Shown: positions 7,920 through 16,596 of the stretch, piece by piece
Position numbering within the stretch: the first letter of the stretch is position 1
How the letters are laid out: each line of letters opens with the position of its first letter
Assembly (NCBI RefSeq): GCF_000367345.1
Contig: NZ_BARE01000012.1
Location: 62,001 to 126,000, forward strand
Direction: 5' to 3'
Source: Sphingobium xenophagum NBRC 107872
Lineage (GTDB): Bacteria > Pseudomonadota > Alphaproteobacteria > Sphingomonadales > Sphingomonadaceae
DNA length: 64,000 bases
The notes under the pieces: model-generated
The model's input: only the letters and a program-made list of their open reading frames with translations
What the model was told of the DNA's origin: nothing
The model's database searches: none
Made by a program: the position numbers and the translations under genes

Positions 7920-10301
7920 TCAGAACGTATATTTGGCCGTGACGCCCCACGTCCGCGGATCGCCGGCATAGACCGAACTGGTGGGGAAGGACGGCAGAAG
8001 AACGCTGGAAGCCGAGAAATATTTCTCGTTGAAGAGGTTCTTCACATAAATGCCCAGATCTAGGCCCGTGCCGCCTATCCCGCGCCAATCCAGACGCGCG
8101 TTGGCCAGTTGGTAACCCGGCAGCTTTTCGCCATTCTGGCCGCCAAAATCGTCGGTCATGAACAGGTCGGCGTTGACCACCACATCGCCGTCAGCCGGGC
8201 GGACCGGCAGGGTCCAGCTCACGCTGGCCGTGCCGGAGAAACTGGGCGAATATTTGTTGATCTGGCCCTCGCCCAGCACGATGGTCGATGGCAGTCCCGC
8301 AGGAATGGTCAGGCTTTCCACCTTCACATTGGTATAGGCGGCATTGAAACCGACGGTGAGGCTGCGCACGGGGCTGATGGACGCCTCCAGTTCGACGCCC
8401 CAGATCCGCAGATCGGCGACGTTGGCGGCCAGGGAGCCGTTGGTCGGCGAATCCGGCGTGCCGTTCGGGACGGTCGTCTGCGTGTTCAGGAACTGAAGCG
8501 CATTCTTATATTTGCTGTAATAGGCGGCCAGATTGAGACGCCCGCGCGCGGACCCGACATGATAGTCATATTTGGAGCCGATCTCGACGTCCGTGATTGT
8601 TTCCTCCCCCGTCTTCTGGAAGGGACGAAGGTCTGCGCAGACGCCCCCGGTCGCCACGCAGGCCGGGTTCGTGCCGCCTGTGGTAAAGGGCGTTTCGAAG
8701 AGCGGCGTGTTCACATTGACGCCCCGATAGCCCCGTCGCGACACGATATAGAGCAGCCAGTCCGGGGTCGCCTTATAATCAAGGCCGATGGTCCAGCTCG
8801 GCTCCTCGCCCTTGTTGGATACGGTGCCGACGCCGTCGGCCAGACCCAGGGCTGCCGTGCTGAGGCAGGTGGATTCGTCGACATAGGCCGTGCCGATGGT
8901 GCCGCCGCAAGCCGACACTTTGTCCCAGCTGTAGCGCGCGCCGAGATTGAGCTTCAGCTTGTCGGTGAATTCATAACCGATCTGACCGTAGACCGCCCAG
9001 TTCTTGTTGCGGACATGGGCTGACACCGCAGGCGCCGGAACTCCGCCCAACGAAAATGCCGTGAACTGCGATCCACTGGGGCCGTGAGGCTTATCATTAT
9101 TATAGAAGGCGCCGACGATGAAGTTGAACGACCCAAAATCGCCCAGCAACTGGGTTTCATTTGTCAGATATTGCCGATCCAGCACGGAAGACGCCGTGAA
9201 AAGGGTAAACGGCACGGCCGAGGGCGCGGGAGACGGCAGACCCGTGGGGATTTGCAGTTGCGGCAGCCCGCCGGTGTTGATCAACTGATAGCTGTAATTC
9301 TTTCGATAGCCAAAAATGTTGCGTAGCGTCAGATCGCCGAAGCTGAAGGACGTGTCATTGGTGATCGCCGTGGTCTTGCGATAGGCCGCGCCGCCGTTGA
9401 TGCCGCCGTCGAACGACCCGCGACGATTGGCTTTCTGTGCCTGCAAAGCGGCCTGCACCTGTGGCTCGACAACCCCCAGGCCCAGCGCGGCAAAGGGGAA
9501 ATTCTCGCGCAGCAGATAGAGGCCGCCGGCGAGTTCGTCGCCTTTGAAATATTCATAGATGGTGGTGCTCTTGAGGCCCTCGAACGGCTCGACCAGCAGC
9601 GAGAGACGGTAGGCGTCCTGATGGATATTATCGAATCCCGGGCCGCCGTCAAAGGCGATCGTCCGGGGATCCTGACGGCGGATCTGGCCTGCAGCGCGGA
9701 AAGCGACCTTATCCTCGATAATCGGAATATTCACCGCGCCTTCCAGTTCGCGATAATCGAAGCGTCCATAGGTGCCCTCGACATAGCCTTCGAAGGCGTA
9801 GCTCGGCTTCTGGCTGCCGATCACGACCGCGCCGCCCAAAGTGTTGCGGCCGAACAGCGTCCCCTGCGGCCCCTTTAGCACCTGAATGCTGCCAATGTCA
9901 TAAGTCGGGACGTTCGATCCGACCGAGGGCAAAGGGGTGTCGTTGAGATAGATGACAACGCCGGGAGTCACCTCGCCCAGGGGCAACTGGCCAATGCCGC
10001 GCAGGGTCAGCGCGACATTGTCCTTGCCCCCTTCGGAGGAGAAGGTGAAGCCGGGGGCGATCGTTTTAACATCGCTTACCGTCTGGACGGTGCTGCGTTC
10101 CAGCGCCTCTGATGAAAAGGCGGAAATGGAAACCGAAACGTCCTGCAGTCGTTCTTCCCGGCGGCGAGCCGTGACAACTATGTCACCGGCATTCGCACTA
10201 TCCGCCTGCGGCGCGGCCGAAGCGACGAACTGCGCCCATGAGGGAAATGCCACCGCTGCGGCGCTCGCAACCAATGCCAGTTTCAGTGCGGCCAATCGCA
10301 T
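7920..10301 (-). CDS. TonB-dependent outer-membrane receptor
   Basis: A 793-residue outer-membrane transporter. Residues 1-23 form a signal peptide ending SWAQ. A TonB-box-like DIVVTARRREE follows, then a plug domain (QTVSDVKTIAPGF, LRGIG, and IQVLKGPQGTLFGRNTLGGAV) and a 22-strand-type barrel ending in aromatic F (TWGVTAKYTF). Sphingomonads use many such receptors for catabolic substrates as well as iron. The gene has its own leader with a hairpin and a clean copy of the repeated dyad, and it sits between the racemase/BKACE pair and the F420 operon. It probably imports the island's substrate; this is inference. Confidence 0.95.
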   Translation of the reverse strand: MRLAALKLALVASAAAVAFPSWAQFVASAAPQADSANAGDIVVTARRREERLQDVSVSISAFSSEALERSTVQTVSDVKTIAPGFTFSSEGGKDNVALTLRGIGQLPLGEVTPGVVIYLNDTPLPSVGSNVPTYDIGSIQVLKGPQGTLFGRNTLGGAVVIGSQKPSYAFEGYVEGTYGRFDYRELEGAVNIPIIEDKVAFRAAGQIRRQDPRTIAFDGGPGFDNIHQDAYRLSLLVEPFEGLKSTTIYEYFKGDELAGGLYLLRENFPFAALGLGVVEPQVQAALQAQKANRRGSFDGGINGGAAYRKTTAITNDTSFSFGDLTLRNIFGYRKNYSYQLINTGGLPQLQIPTGLPSPAPSAVPFTLFTASSVLDRQYLTNETQLLGDFGSFNFIVGAFYNNDKPHGPSGSQFTAFSLGGVPAPAVSAHVRNKNWAVYGQIGYEFTDKLKLNLGARYSWDKVSACGGTIGTAYVDESTCLSTAALGLADGVGTVSNKGEEPSWTIGLDYKATPDWLLYIVSRRGYRGVNVNTPLFETPFTTGGTNPACVATGGVCADLRPFQKTGEETITDVEIGSKYDYHVGSARGRLNLAAYYSKYKNALQFLNTQTTVPNGTPDSPTNGSLAANVADLRIWGVELEASISPVRSLTVGFNAAYTNVKVESLTIPAGLPSTIVLGEGQINKYSPSFSGTASVSWTLPVRPADGDVVVNADLFMTDDFGGQNGEKLPGYQLANARLDWRGIGGTGLDLGIYVKNLFNEKYFSASSVLLPSFPTSSVYAGDPRTWGVTAKYTF

Positions 10302-10336
10302 AAATATCCTCCCAGTTAATCAGTTTTTCCGTGTGA

Positions 10337-10353
10337 CCTGCGTGCGACGCAGG
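10337..10353 (-). other. Leader hairpin of the TonB receptor gene
   Basis: CCTGCGT-GCG-ACGCAGG is a perfect 7-base stem with a 3-base loop, 36 bases before the receptor ATG and outside its ribosome site. It may affect mRNA stability; no known riboswitch architecture is visible. Confidence 0.4.
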
Positions 10354-10396
10354 CCTGATCGCCTGTGGCAAAATCGACATTAGTCGCGATTTACCA

Positions 10397-10412
10397 CCTA
10401 TCGCTGGACAGG
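10397..10412. promoter_or_regulatory. CCTATC-GCTG-GACAGG dyad upstream of the TonB receptor
   Basis: A clean member of the repeated 16-base dyad, with 5 of 6 half-site pairs symmetric, 96 bases before the receptor ATG. It is the main feature of the 288-base gap 10302-10589, which otherwise holds only two hairpins. Confidence 0.7.
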
Positions 10413-10453
10413 ATTCATATCGACCAGAAATAATTGATCTCGATGTGGCATTT

Positions 10454-10468
10454 GCGCCGCAGCGGCGC
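10454..10468 (-). terminator. GC-rich palindrome downstream of the racemase gene
   Basis: GCGCCGC-A-GCGGCGC is a perfect 7-1-7 palindrome, 121 bases past the racemase stop codon. There is no T-tract, so terminator function is only possible. Confidence 0.3.
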
Positions 10469-10589
10469 GACAGGCTGCCGCGCTGCGGTCTTGCCGTTCG
10501 ATACAGCCAGCGTCCTGACGAACGCCCCGTCCTGATCCAAGCAAGTTTTCTACGAAGGTGAATGCCGCTGTCCTGGCGCGATCCGCGCC

Positions 10590-11684
10590 TTAAGACCAAG
10601 CCGCGATCAGGTCCGCCGCCGACGCGACGGACGGCTCGCCAATGGCGCCCGCATCGAGGGACAAGCGGGGTGCCGGCGATGGCTGGACCACTCCATGACG
10701 CTGTACGAAAGTCGCCCGCGCTTCATTATGCGCGTGCCGGGGCGCTTCCTCCATCGACAGAACCGGCGTCACGCAAGCATCGCTCGCAGCAAACAGAGCG
10801 GCCCACTCATCCCGGCTCTTGGTCAGAAATGCCGCGGCCAATTCAACCTGCATCGCAGGCCAGCCTTCACGATCATTCTGGTCATAACATCTGTCGGAGA
10901 GACCTAATCCGTCCACCATCTGGGCAAAGAATTTCGGTTCCAGACATCCCACCGCGACATGCCGACCGTCGGCGCATTCGTAACAGCGGTAGAAGGGCGC
11001 CGCACCGTCCAGCAGATTGGAGCCGGGCGCATCTTCCCACAAACCCTTGGGCTGCCATGCGTAGAATAGGCTCATCAACGACGCGACGCCGTCCGTGATA
11101 CAGGCGTCGACGACCTGCCCCCGGCCCGTCCGTTGCGCCGCCAGCAGTGCGCTCAACAGACCAAAGATCAAGAACATGGCGCCGCCGCCATAATCGCCTA
11201 CCAGATTGAGCGGCACTGGCGGCGTACCCTGTCGCTCTCCCATCGCGTGGAGCGCGCCGGTGATTGACAGATAATTGATGTCATGGCCCGCTCGCAGGGC
11301 AAGCGGCCCGGACTGGCCCCAGCCTGTCATTCGGCCGAACACGAACCGCGGATTGCGCGCGAGGCAGACATCGGGACCGACGCCGAGGCGTTCCATGACG
11401 CCGGGCCTGTATCCCTCAATCAGTCCGTCCGCCCGCTCGATCAACGCGAGCAACTGTTCGCGATCGGCGTCCTGCTTGAGATCGAGATGGGTCACGACCC
11501 GGCTGCGGTGCAGGATGTCGCCGCCGACGTCATCCCAGTCCCCCGCCGCGGCCGATGGCGGCCGGGCGATGCGGACGATCTCGGCGCCCATATCGGCGAG
11601 CAGCATCGCCGCGAGCGGTACGGGACCGATCGCGTCGATCTCCAGCAGGCGAATACCGGCCAGCGGCCCGCTTTTTTCCGTCAT
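10590..11684 (-). CDS. Alpha-methylacyl-CoA racemase (CaiB/BaiF family III fold)
   Basis: A 364-residue member of the type III CoA-transferase fold, closest by eye to 2-methylacyl-CoA racemases. It has the AGHDINY motif with the catalytic His (H134) and the LNLVGDYGGG motif with the catalytic Asp (D164), the pair known from mycobacterial MCR. It also has GQVVDA, NLLDG and SDACVTPVL segments as in MCR. Such enzymes epimerise 2R/2S-methylacyl-CoA so that beta-oxidation of sterol, bile acid or isoprenoid side chains can proceed. Its ATG overlaps the stop codon of the upstream BKACE gene by one base, so the two are coupled. A CoA-transferase role is the alternative. Confidence 0.85.
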   Translation of the reverse strand: MTEKSGPLAGIRLLEIDAIGPVPLAAMLLADMGAEIVRIARPPSAAAGDWDDVGGDILHRSRVVTHLDLKQDADREQLLALIERADGLIEGYRPGVMERLGVGPDVCLARNPRFVFGRMTGWGQSGPLALRAGHDINYLSITGALHAMGERQGTPPVPLNLVGDYGGGAMFLIFGLLSALLAAQRTGRGQVVDACITDGVASLMSLFYAWQPKGLWEDAPGSNLLDGAAPFYRCYECADGRHVAVGCLEPKFFAQMVDGLGLSDRCYDQNDREGWPAMQVELAAAFLTKSRDEWAALFAASDACVTPVLSMEEAPRHAHNEARATFVQRHGVVQPSPAPRLSLDAGAIGEPSVASAADLIAAWS

Positions 11685-12613
11685 CAGATATTCGTCCGGT
11701 CTGCGCCCTTGAGGTCCAGCATGGCGCGCGCCTCATCGGGCGTGGCGATTTCAAGACCCATGCCTTCGACGATCTGCCGCGCAGTCTTCACCTGCTCTGC
11801 ATTGGTCTCGGCGAGCCGGCCCGGGCCGCCCCACAGCGAATCCTCCAGACCGATACGGACATTGCCACCCATGGATGCCGCCATGGCGACGATGCTCATC
11901 TGACGCGCACCGGCCCCCAGCACGGACCATTCATATTGGTCGCCGAACAGCCGGTCGGCGGTCCGCTTCATATGCATGATATCGTCGGGGTGGCTGCCGA
12001 TGCCGCCCAATATGCCGAAGCAGGTCTGGATGAACAGCGGCGCCTTGACGAGGCCGCGATCGAGAAAATATTTCAGGTTATAGAGATGGCTGGTGTCATA
12101 GCATTCGAATTCGAAGCGCGTGCCCAGCGGCGACAAGGTCGTCAGTAGATGTTCGATGTCGGCATAGGTGTTCTTGAACACCAGGTCGCGCGATGCTTCG
12201 AGCGCGGCGGGTTCCCAGTCATGCTTGAACGACTTGTAGCGATCCAGCATCGGGAACAGACCAAAGCCCATGGTCCCCATATTGAGGCTGGCCACTTCCG
12301 GGGCGAAAGTCTGGGCGGGACGGATCCGTTCCTGCACCGTCATGGAGGGGTGCCCGCCCGTGGTCAGGTTCAAGACGGCGTCGCTGCGCTGCTTGATGAC
12401 CTTGAGGAAGGGTTCGAACAGCTCGGGATTCTGGTCCGGCCGCCCATCGACGGGATTGCGCGCATGCAGGTGGATGATGGCCGCGCCCGCCTCCGCCGCG
12501 CCGACCGCCGATTCCGCGATCTCCTCCGCCGTCACGGGCAGATAGGGCGACATGGAGGGCGTGTGGATTGCGCCAGTAATCGCGCAGCTGATGATGACCT
12601 TGCGTTTTGCCAT
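11684..12613 (-). CDS. Beta-keto acid cleavage enzyme (BKACE, DUF849 family)
   Basis: A 309-residue TIM-barrel, zinc-dependent enzyme. It carries the metal-binding IIHLHARNP motif (H48, H50), NLTTGG, and the C-terminal VRIGLEDSLW segment with the conserved Glu. The family condenses a beta-keto acid with acetyl-CoA and splits it into acetoacetate and a new acyl-CoA, as in lysine fermentation (Kce), with many orphan substrates. The start MAKRKVIISCAITGA has GGAAATATC before the ATG. With the racemase next to it, a role in trimming a keto acid intermediate of the degraded compound is plausible. Confidence 0.9.
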   Translation of the reverse strand: MAKRKVIISCAITGAIHTPSMSPYLPVTAEEIAESAVGAAEAGAAIIHLHARNPVDGRPDQNPELFEPFLKVIKQRSDAVLNLTTGGHPSMTVQERIRPAQTFAPEVASLNMGTMGFGLFPMLDRYKSFKHDWEPAALEASRDLVFKNTYADIEHLLTTLSPLGTRFEFECYDTSHLYNLKYFLDRGLVKAPLFIQTCFGILGGIGSHPDDIMHMKRTADRLFGDQYEWSVLGAGARQMSIVAMAASMGGNVRIGLEDSLWGGPGRLAETNAEQVKTARQIVEGMGLEIATPDEARAMLDLKGADRTNI

Positions 12614-12630
12614 GATATTTCCTTTCGCGC

Positions 12631-12669
12631 AGATTGCGCCGGTCGCAGGTTGCGCGAACCGCGCAATCT
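12631..12669 (-). other. Inverted repeat in the BKACE leader
   Basis: AGATTGCGC (12631-12639) and GCGCAATCT (12661-12669) form a perfect 9-base inverted repeat spaced by 21 bases, which itself contains GGTT/AACC arms. It lies between the dyad at 12667-12682 and the BKACE ribosome site, and its outer arm overlaps the left half of that dyad. Confidence 0.45.
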
Positions 12670-12682
12670 ATCCTTCGATAGG
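12667..12682. promoter_or_regulatory. TCTATC-CTTC-GATAGG dyad upstream of BKACE
   Basis: A strong member of the repeated dyad, with 5 of 6 half-site positions symmetric, 54 bases before the BKACE ATG and just beyond the LuxR gene stop codon. It is placed to control the BKACE-racemase pair. Confidence 0.7.
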
Positions 12683-12696
12683 AAGCGGCGGGCGCT

Positions 12697-15378
12697 TCAG
12701 GGCAGGATGCCGAGCTGCCGCGCCCGCAGAACCGCCTGTGGCCGACGGCGCACGCCCAGCTTGTCGTAGATTTGCTGCATATACCATTTGACGGTGCCTT
12801 CGGTCAGGCCGAGACGGTCGCCGATTTCCCTGTTGCGCAGTCCTCCGCTCACCATCGTTAAAATGTCCACTTCCCGGTTGGCGAGGCGCCCGGTCAGGCC
12901 GAAATCATCCTCCTCTTCTTCATCCGCTTCGATCTGCGGTCCCCGCCTCAACATCGACACAAGGCGGACGGCGAAGCGATCAGCCGGCGTTTCCAGTTCC
13001 GGCCCCTGCGAATAGGCTTCGATGATGAGAGACGCGATCACTTCTCCTTCATCGACGAAGACCCGCACCCAGCCGGCCGGTTCGGCCATCTCTACGGCAG
13101 CGCGAACGGCCCTGCGCGCCTCGGAGCGGTTGCCCTGAAGCACCGCGATTTCCGCCAGCAGCAATTCGAAGATTACGGCGGATCGGACCGCTCCCGCGCG
13201 CTTGACGAATTCCAGCCACCGATAGGCGACCTTGCGCGCTCGGCCCAGCCGATGACGCTGCATCTCGATCCTGAGCCAGGCGATCGCGATATTTTCATTG
13301 CGCCGCGTCGGGTGCAGGGTGGGAATGGGTTCGCCGTCCAGTTGCGGATCGCCCGCCAGGAAATGCTGCTCCGCCTCGTCGATCTGCCCCGCCTTGATCA
13401 AAAGCCGCACCTCTTCGGCCACGACGAAGGAGCGCAGACGATCAAGCCCGCATTCGATCGCCACGAGATGGGCATCGTTAAGCGTCGAAAGTGCGCTGGA
13501 CAGATCGCCCCTTGCCGCCCGCAGGCGCGCGCTGACCAGATAGCCCGACGCCATCTGATCGGAAAATCCCCATTGCCGCACCACTGGCAGATATTGGTCC
13601 GCCAGCTCCGCCGCCTGCTCCAGGTCGCCTGCATCATAGAGCAGTTCGGCCAACGGCAACGCAGGAAGCGCGGCCAGACCGGAACCTGCGCCATGGATTT
13701 CGACAGCTAACGCAAAGGCCTCTTCCAGAAAGCGTTGCGCCAAGGGAATCTTGCCCTGCGCCATCATGGTCGGCGCGACCGAGGCCTTCAGGGCGATGGA
13801 TGCGAAGGCCGAGCCGGGACGCGACAGAGCGCGGCTGGTTTCCGCCTCCAGCTTGAGCATGTCCTGAAAATGATAGAGTTCGCGCCGCGCCGACATGAGC
13901 TGCGCCAGCAAGGTGCAGCTGAGATAGGCATGGCTATCGGCCAGTTCGGCGAGCAGCGGCTCCGAATCAGCCTCGACCCTGACCATGTCGTCTCGCGCCG
14001 CCGCAAGCATGACGAAACGATGGCGGATCAACAGGTCCAGTTGCTCGATTTCGTGCGCGGGCAGGGACTGCGCCTCGCGCTTCGCTTCACAGGCCAGCCG
14101 CGCAGCGGAAATCAGCCTGTCGGCCGATGAAAAGGCCAGTTGGCGGATGCGTCTCCAGGCCAGAGCCAGGAGCAGGTTAGGCCGTTCGGCGAGGATCGGC
14201 CAGGGCAGTTCCGCGCCCAGTTCGTCGATGCGGTAGAGATAGCCCGAATAGGTCAGCCCCTCGGCCAAGCGATCCAACTGGTCGGCCAGAAACGCCTTGT
14301 CCCCGCTCAGCCGCGCATGTTCGATCGCCAGGGCAAGCTGGCCGGCTTCGGCAAAATATTCGCTCGCCCGTCGATGCATGACGGCAGCGCGGTCCGGCGC
14401 CCGATCGATCAGCCGGCCCAGCACCATTTCGCGGAACAGCCGGTGATAGGCATAGCGGCTATGTTCCTGATCAATCGCGTTCAGAAACAGGCCTTCACGA
14501 AAGACATGGTCCAGCATCGCGCGCGCATTTTCGTCGCCGGTGACCGCGGCGCAAGCGGAGGGCGTCAATTCATCAAGGATCGAGGTGTCGACGAGGAAGC
14601 GGCGGACGTCGTCGGGCTGCAAACTTAACACTTCATCATGGAAATATTCGGCAAATTCGGGACGCAGACCAGTCAGCCGGAGCTTGACCGCGCTGTCGCT
14701 GGTGCGGCGATAGAGATCGCAGGCAATAACGATGCCGGAAACCCAGCCCTGGGTATCGCCCACAATGTCCTGAAGGTCGCGCGAATCCACCGGCGACCCG
14801 ATTGACCGCGTGACCAGTTCCGTCGCTTCCGCCAAGGTGAAGGACAGATCGGCGACGCCCACTTCGACCAGGAATCCGAGCGCACGCATTCGCGCCAACG
14901 ACAGGCCGACAGTACCGCGCGCGGCGATGATGATGGTCAATGCGTCGCGCGCGCTCGACGATAGTTGCGCCAAAAATTCCAGAATGGGCTTGGCCAGAAA
15001 CTGCGCGTCATCCACGATGATGACCGGCTTTGCACTGCCCATCGTCGCGAGGGCGGATAGCCAGCTTTCGTCGGAGGCGTCACTGTCCAGTGCGTCCCAC
15101 GGCATGCCGGCCGCAATACCTGCGGCCTTGAGCGCCTGGAGAAAGGACCGCTTATTTTTTATGCCTGCCCTGGCCGCGAGCCACAAAACGGGGCGCCCCT
15201 GCGCTCTGAGTTCATCCGCCCAGAACAGCATTGCGGTCGTTTTTCCGCTCCCAGCTGGTGCAGACACTGCGGTCATGCGCGACTGCCCCACTCTCTCCGT
15301 CAGCGCTACCAATGCGGCCCGCCGGATCGGCATATGAGTCGAACGCGGTGGCAAGATAGCTGTGGGCACGACGGTCAT
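12697..15378 (-). CDS. MalT-like LuxR-family transcriptional regulator (LAL type)
   Basis: An 893-residue regulator. An N-terminal STAND-type ATPase has Walker A APAGSGKTT (residues 40-48) and Walker B PVIIVDDAQ, followed by a long helical TPR-like middle region from about 350 to 800. A C-terminal LuxR/GerE helix-turn-helix follows, with LANREVDILTMVSGG, NREIGDRLGLTEGTVKWYMQ and YDKLGVRRR. Proteins of this plan are usually activated by a small ligand and ATP. The ATG has an AGGAG ribosome site. The gene is divergent from the dehydrogenase at 15595, and a perfect CCTATC-N4-GATAGG dyad lies between them. It is the best candidate for the regulator that reads the repeated dyad. Confidence 0.93.
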   Translation of the reverse strand: MTVVPTAILPPRSTHMPIRRAALVALTERVGQSRMTAVSAPAGSGKTTAMLFWADELRAQGRPVLWLAARAGIKNKRSFLQALKAAGIAAGMPWDALDSDASDESWLSALATMGSAKPVIIVDDAQFLAKPILEFLAQLSSSARDALTIIIAARGTVGLSLARMRALGFLVEVGVADLSFTLAEATELVTRSIGSPVDSRDLQDIVGDTQGWVSGIVIACDLYRRTSDSAVKLRLTGLRPEFAEYFHDEVLSLQPDDVRRFLVDTSILDELTPSACAAVTGDENARAMLDHVFREGLFLNAIDQEHSRYAYHRLFREMVLGRLIDRAPDRAAVMHRRASEYFAEAGQLALAIEHARLSGDKAFLADQLDRLAEGLTYSGYLYRIDELGAELPWPILAERPNLLLALAWRRIRQLAFSSADRLISAARLACEAKREAQSLPAHEIEQLDLLIRHRFVMLAAARDDMVRVEADSEPLLAELADSHAYLSCTLLAQLMSARRELYHFQDMLKLEAETSRALSRPGSAFASIALKASVAPTMMAQGKIPLAQRFLEEAFALAVEIHGAGSGLAALPALPLAELLYDAGDLEQAAELADQYLPVVRQWGFSDQMASGYLVSARLRAARGDLSSALSTLNDAHLVAIECGLDRLRSFVVAEEVRLLIKAGQIDEAEQHFLAGDPQLDGEPIPTLHPTRRNENIAIAWLRIEMQRHRLGRARKVAYRWLEFVKRAGAVRSAVIFELLLAEIAVLQGNRSEARRAVRAAVEMAEPAGWVRVFVDEGEVIASLIIEAYSQGPELETPADRFAVRLVSMLRRGPQIEADEEEEDDFGLTGRLANREVDILTMVSGGLRNREIGDRLGLTEGTVKWYMQQIYDKLGVRRRPQAVLRARQLGILP

Positions 15379-15464
15379 GCTCTTCTCTCCTAACGCCCTT
15401 GGCGCGATTCGTTTGTTATGCGAAATATATTCTGCGCGATGAATCTATAACGCAATCCCTTTTT

Positions 15465-15480
15465 CCTATCGGCAGATAGG
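15465..15480. promoter_or_regulatory. Perfect CCTATC-GGCA-GATAGG dyad between regulator and dehydrogenase genes
   Basis: This copy is perfectly symmetric in both half-sites. It lies 87 bases before the LuxR-type regulator start and 115 bases before the start at 15595, so it could serve both divergent transcripts and give autoregulation. Confidence 0.75.
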
Positions 15481-15594
15481 TTCCCAATGACATGGAAAAA
15501 TGTCCAGCTTTCCGCCCAGGAAGCTGAGGTCGTTATGCAGCCGGTGTTGCCATACAGACCGCGGCGCCGAGCAGGATATTAGGAAAGGTTGACC

Positions 15595-16596
15595 ATGAAG
15601 GCCCTTTATCTCGAACGGATCGACGGCCCTGAATCCGTCGTGGTGGCGGAAGTCGTCACGCCAGTGCCCGGTCCGGGAGAGGTGCGTGTCGCGGTGCGGG
15701 CCGCATCCGTAAACCATCGTGAACTGTTCATCACCCACGGGCAATATCCCGGGATGACGGTTCCGATCACGCTGGGCTGTGATGGTGCGGGCGTGGTCGA
15801 CATGATCGGCGAAGGCGTCACCGGCGTCCGCGAGGGCGATGAGGTTGTGCTCTATCCTGCACGCAACTGGGGGCCGAACCGCCACGCGCCGGCCGCCGAT
15901 TTCGGCCTGCTCGGTATGCCCTTCGCTGGGACGATCGCCGAATATATCTGCGTTCCGGTCGACAATCTGGCGCCCAAGCCGGCCTTCATGAGTTTCGAGG
16001 AAGCCGGGGCCATGCCGCTGACGGCGCTGACCTCGTGGCGCGCGCTGATGTTCAAGGGACGGCTGGAAGCGGGAGAGACGCTGCTCATCAGCGGCGTAGG
16101 CGGCGGCGTGGCCACATTCGGCCTAGCCTTCGCCGTGGCCAAGGGCGCCAATGTCTATGTCACCGGCGAAAACCAGGACGTGATCGATCGTGCCGTGGCC
16201 ATGGGGGCGAAGGGCGGCCTGCTGTACACCGATCCCGACTGGCGCAAGCAGGTCGGCAAACTCACCGGCGGCATCGACGTGGTGCTGGACGGCGCGCCAT
16301 CGCCGAGCTTCGCCAATTATGTCCGCGCGATCAATCCGGGCGCGCGGATCGTCATCTACGGGTCCACCGCCGGCAATGAGATCAAGTTCAACGCCACCGA
16401 CATCTTCCTCAAGAGCGCCAGCATCGTCGGCAGCCAGGTCGGCGATCCTCAGGACTTCAAGGAAATGCTCGCTTTTGCCGAGCAACATGCCATCAAGCCG
16501 GTGATCGAGGCGACCTATCCGCTTGCCCAGGCCAAAGAGGCGCTTCTGCATCTGCGCGACCAGCACAAGTTCGGCAAAGTCGTGGTGACGATGTGA
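15595..16596 (+). CDS. Quinone oxidoreductase-type medium-chain dehydrogenase
   Basis: A 333-residue zinc-independent MDR protein. The ATG at 15595 follows AGGAAAGG; an in-frame TTG six bases earlier is less likely. It shows an N-terminal GroES-like fold with NHRELFITHGQYPG and GCDGAGVV, then a Rossmann NADPH site (ISGVGGGVATFGLAFA). It lacks the cysteine cluster for structural zinc. It probably reduces an alpha,beta-unsaturated ketone or oxidises an alcohol intermediate. A GTG start codon of the next SDR overlaps its end, so the two are coupled. Confidence 0.85.
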   Translation: MKALYLERIDGPESVVVAEVVTPVPGPGEVRVAVRAASVNHRELFITHGQYPGMTVPITLGCDGAGVVDMIGEGVTGVREGDEVVLYPARNWGPNRHAPAADFGLLGMPFAGTIAEYICVPVDNLAPKPAFMSFEEAGAMPLTALTSWRALMFKGRLEAGETLLISGVGGGVATFGLAFAVAKGANVYVTGENQDVIDRAVAMGAKGGLLYTDPDWRKQVGKLTGGIDVVLDGAPSPSFANYVRAINPGARIVIYGSTAGNEIKFNATDIFLKSASIVGSQVGDPQDFKEMLAFAEQHAIKPVIEATYPLAQAKEALLHLRDQHKFGKVVVTM

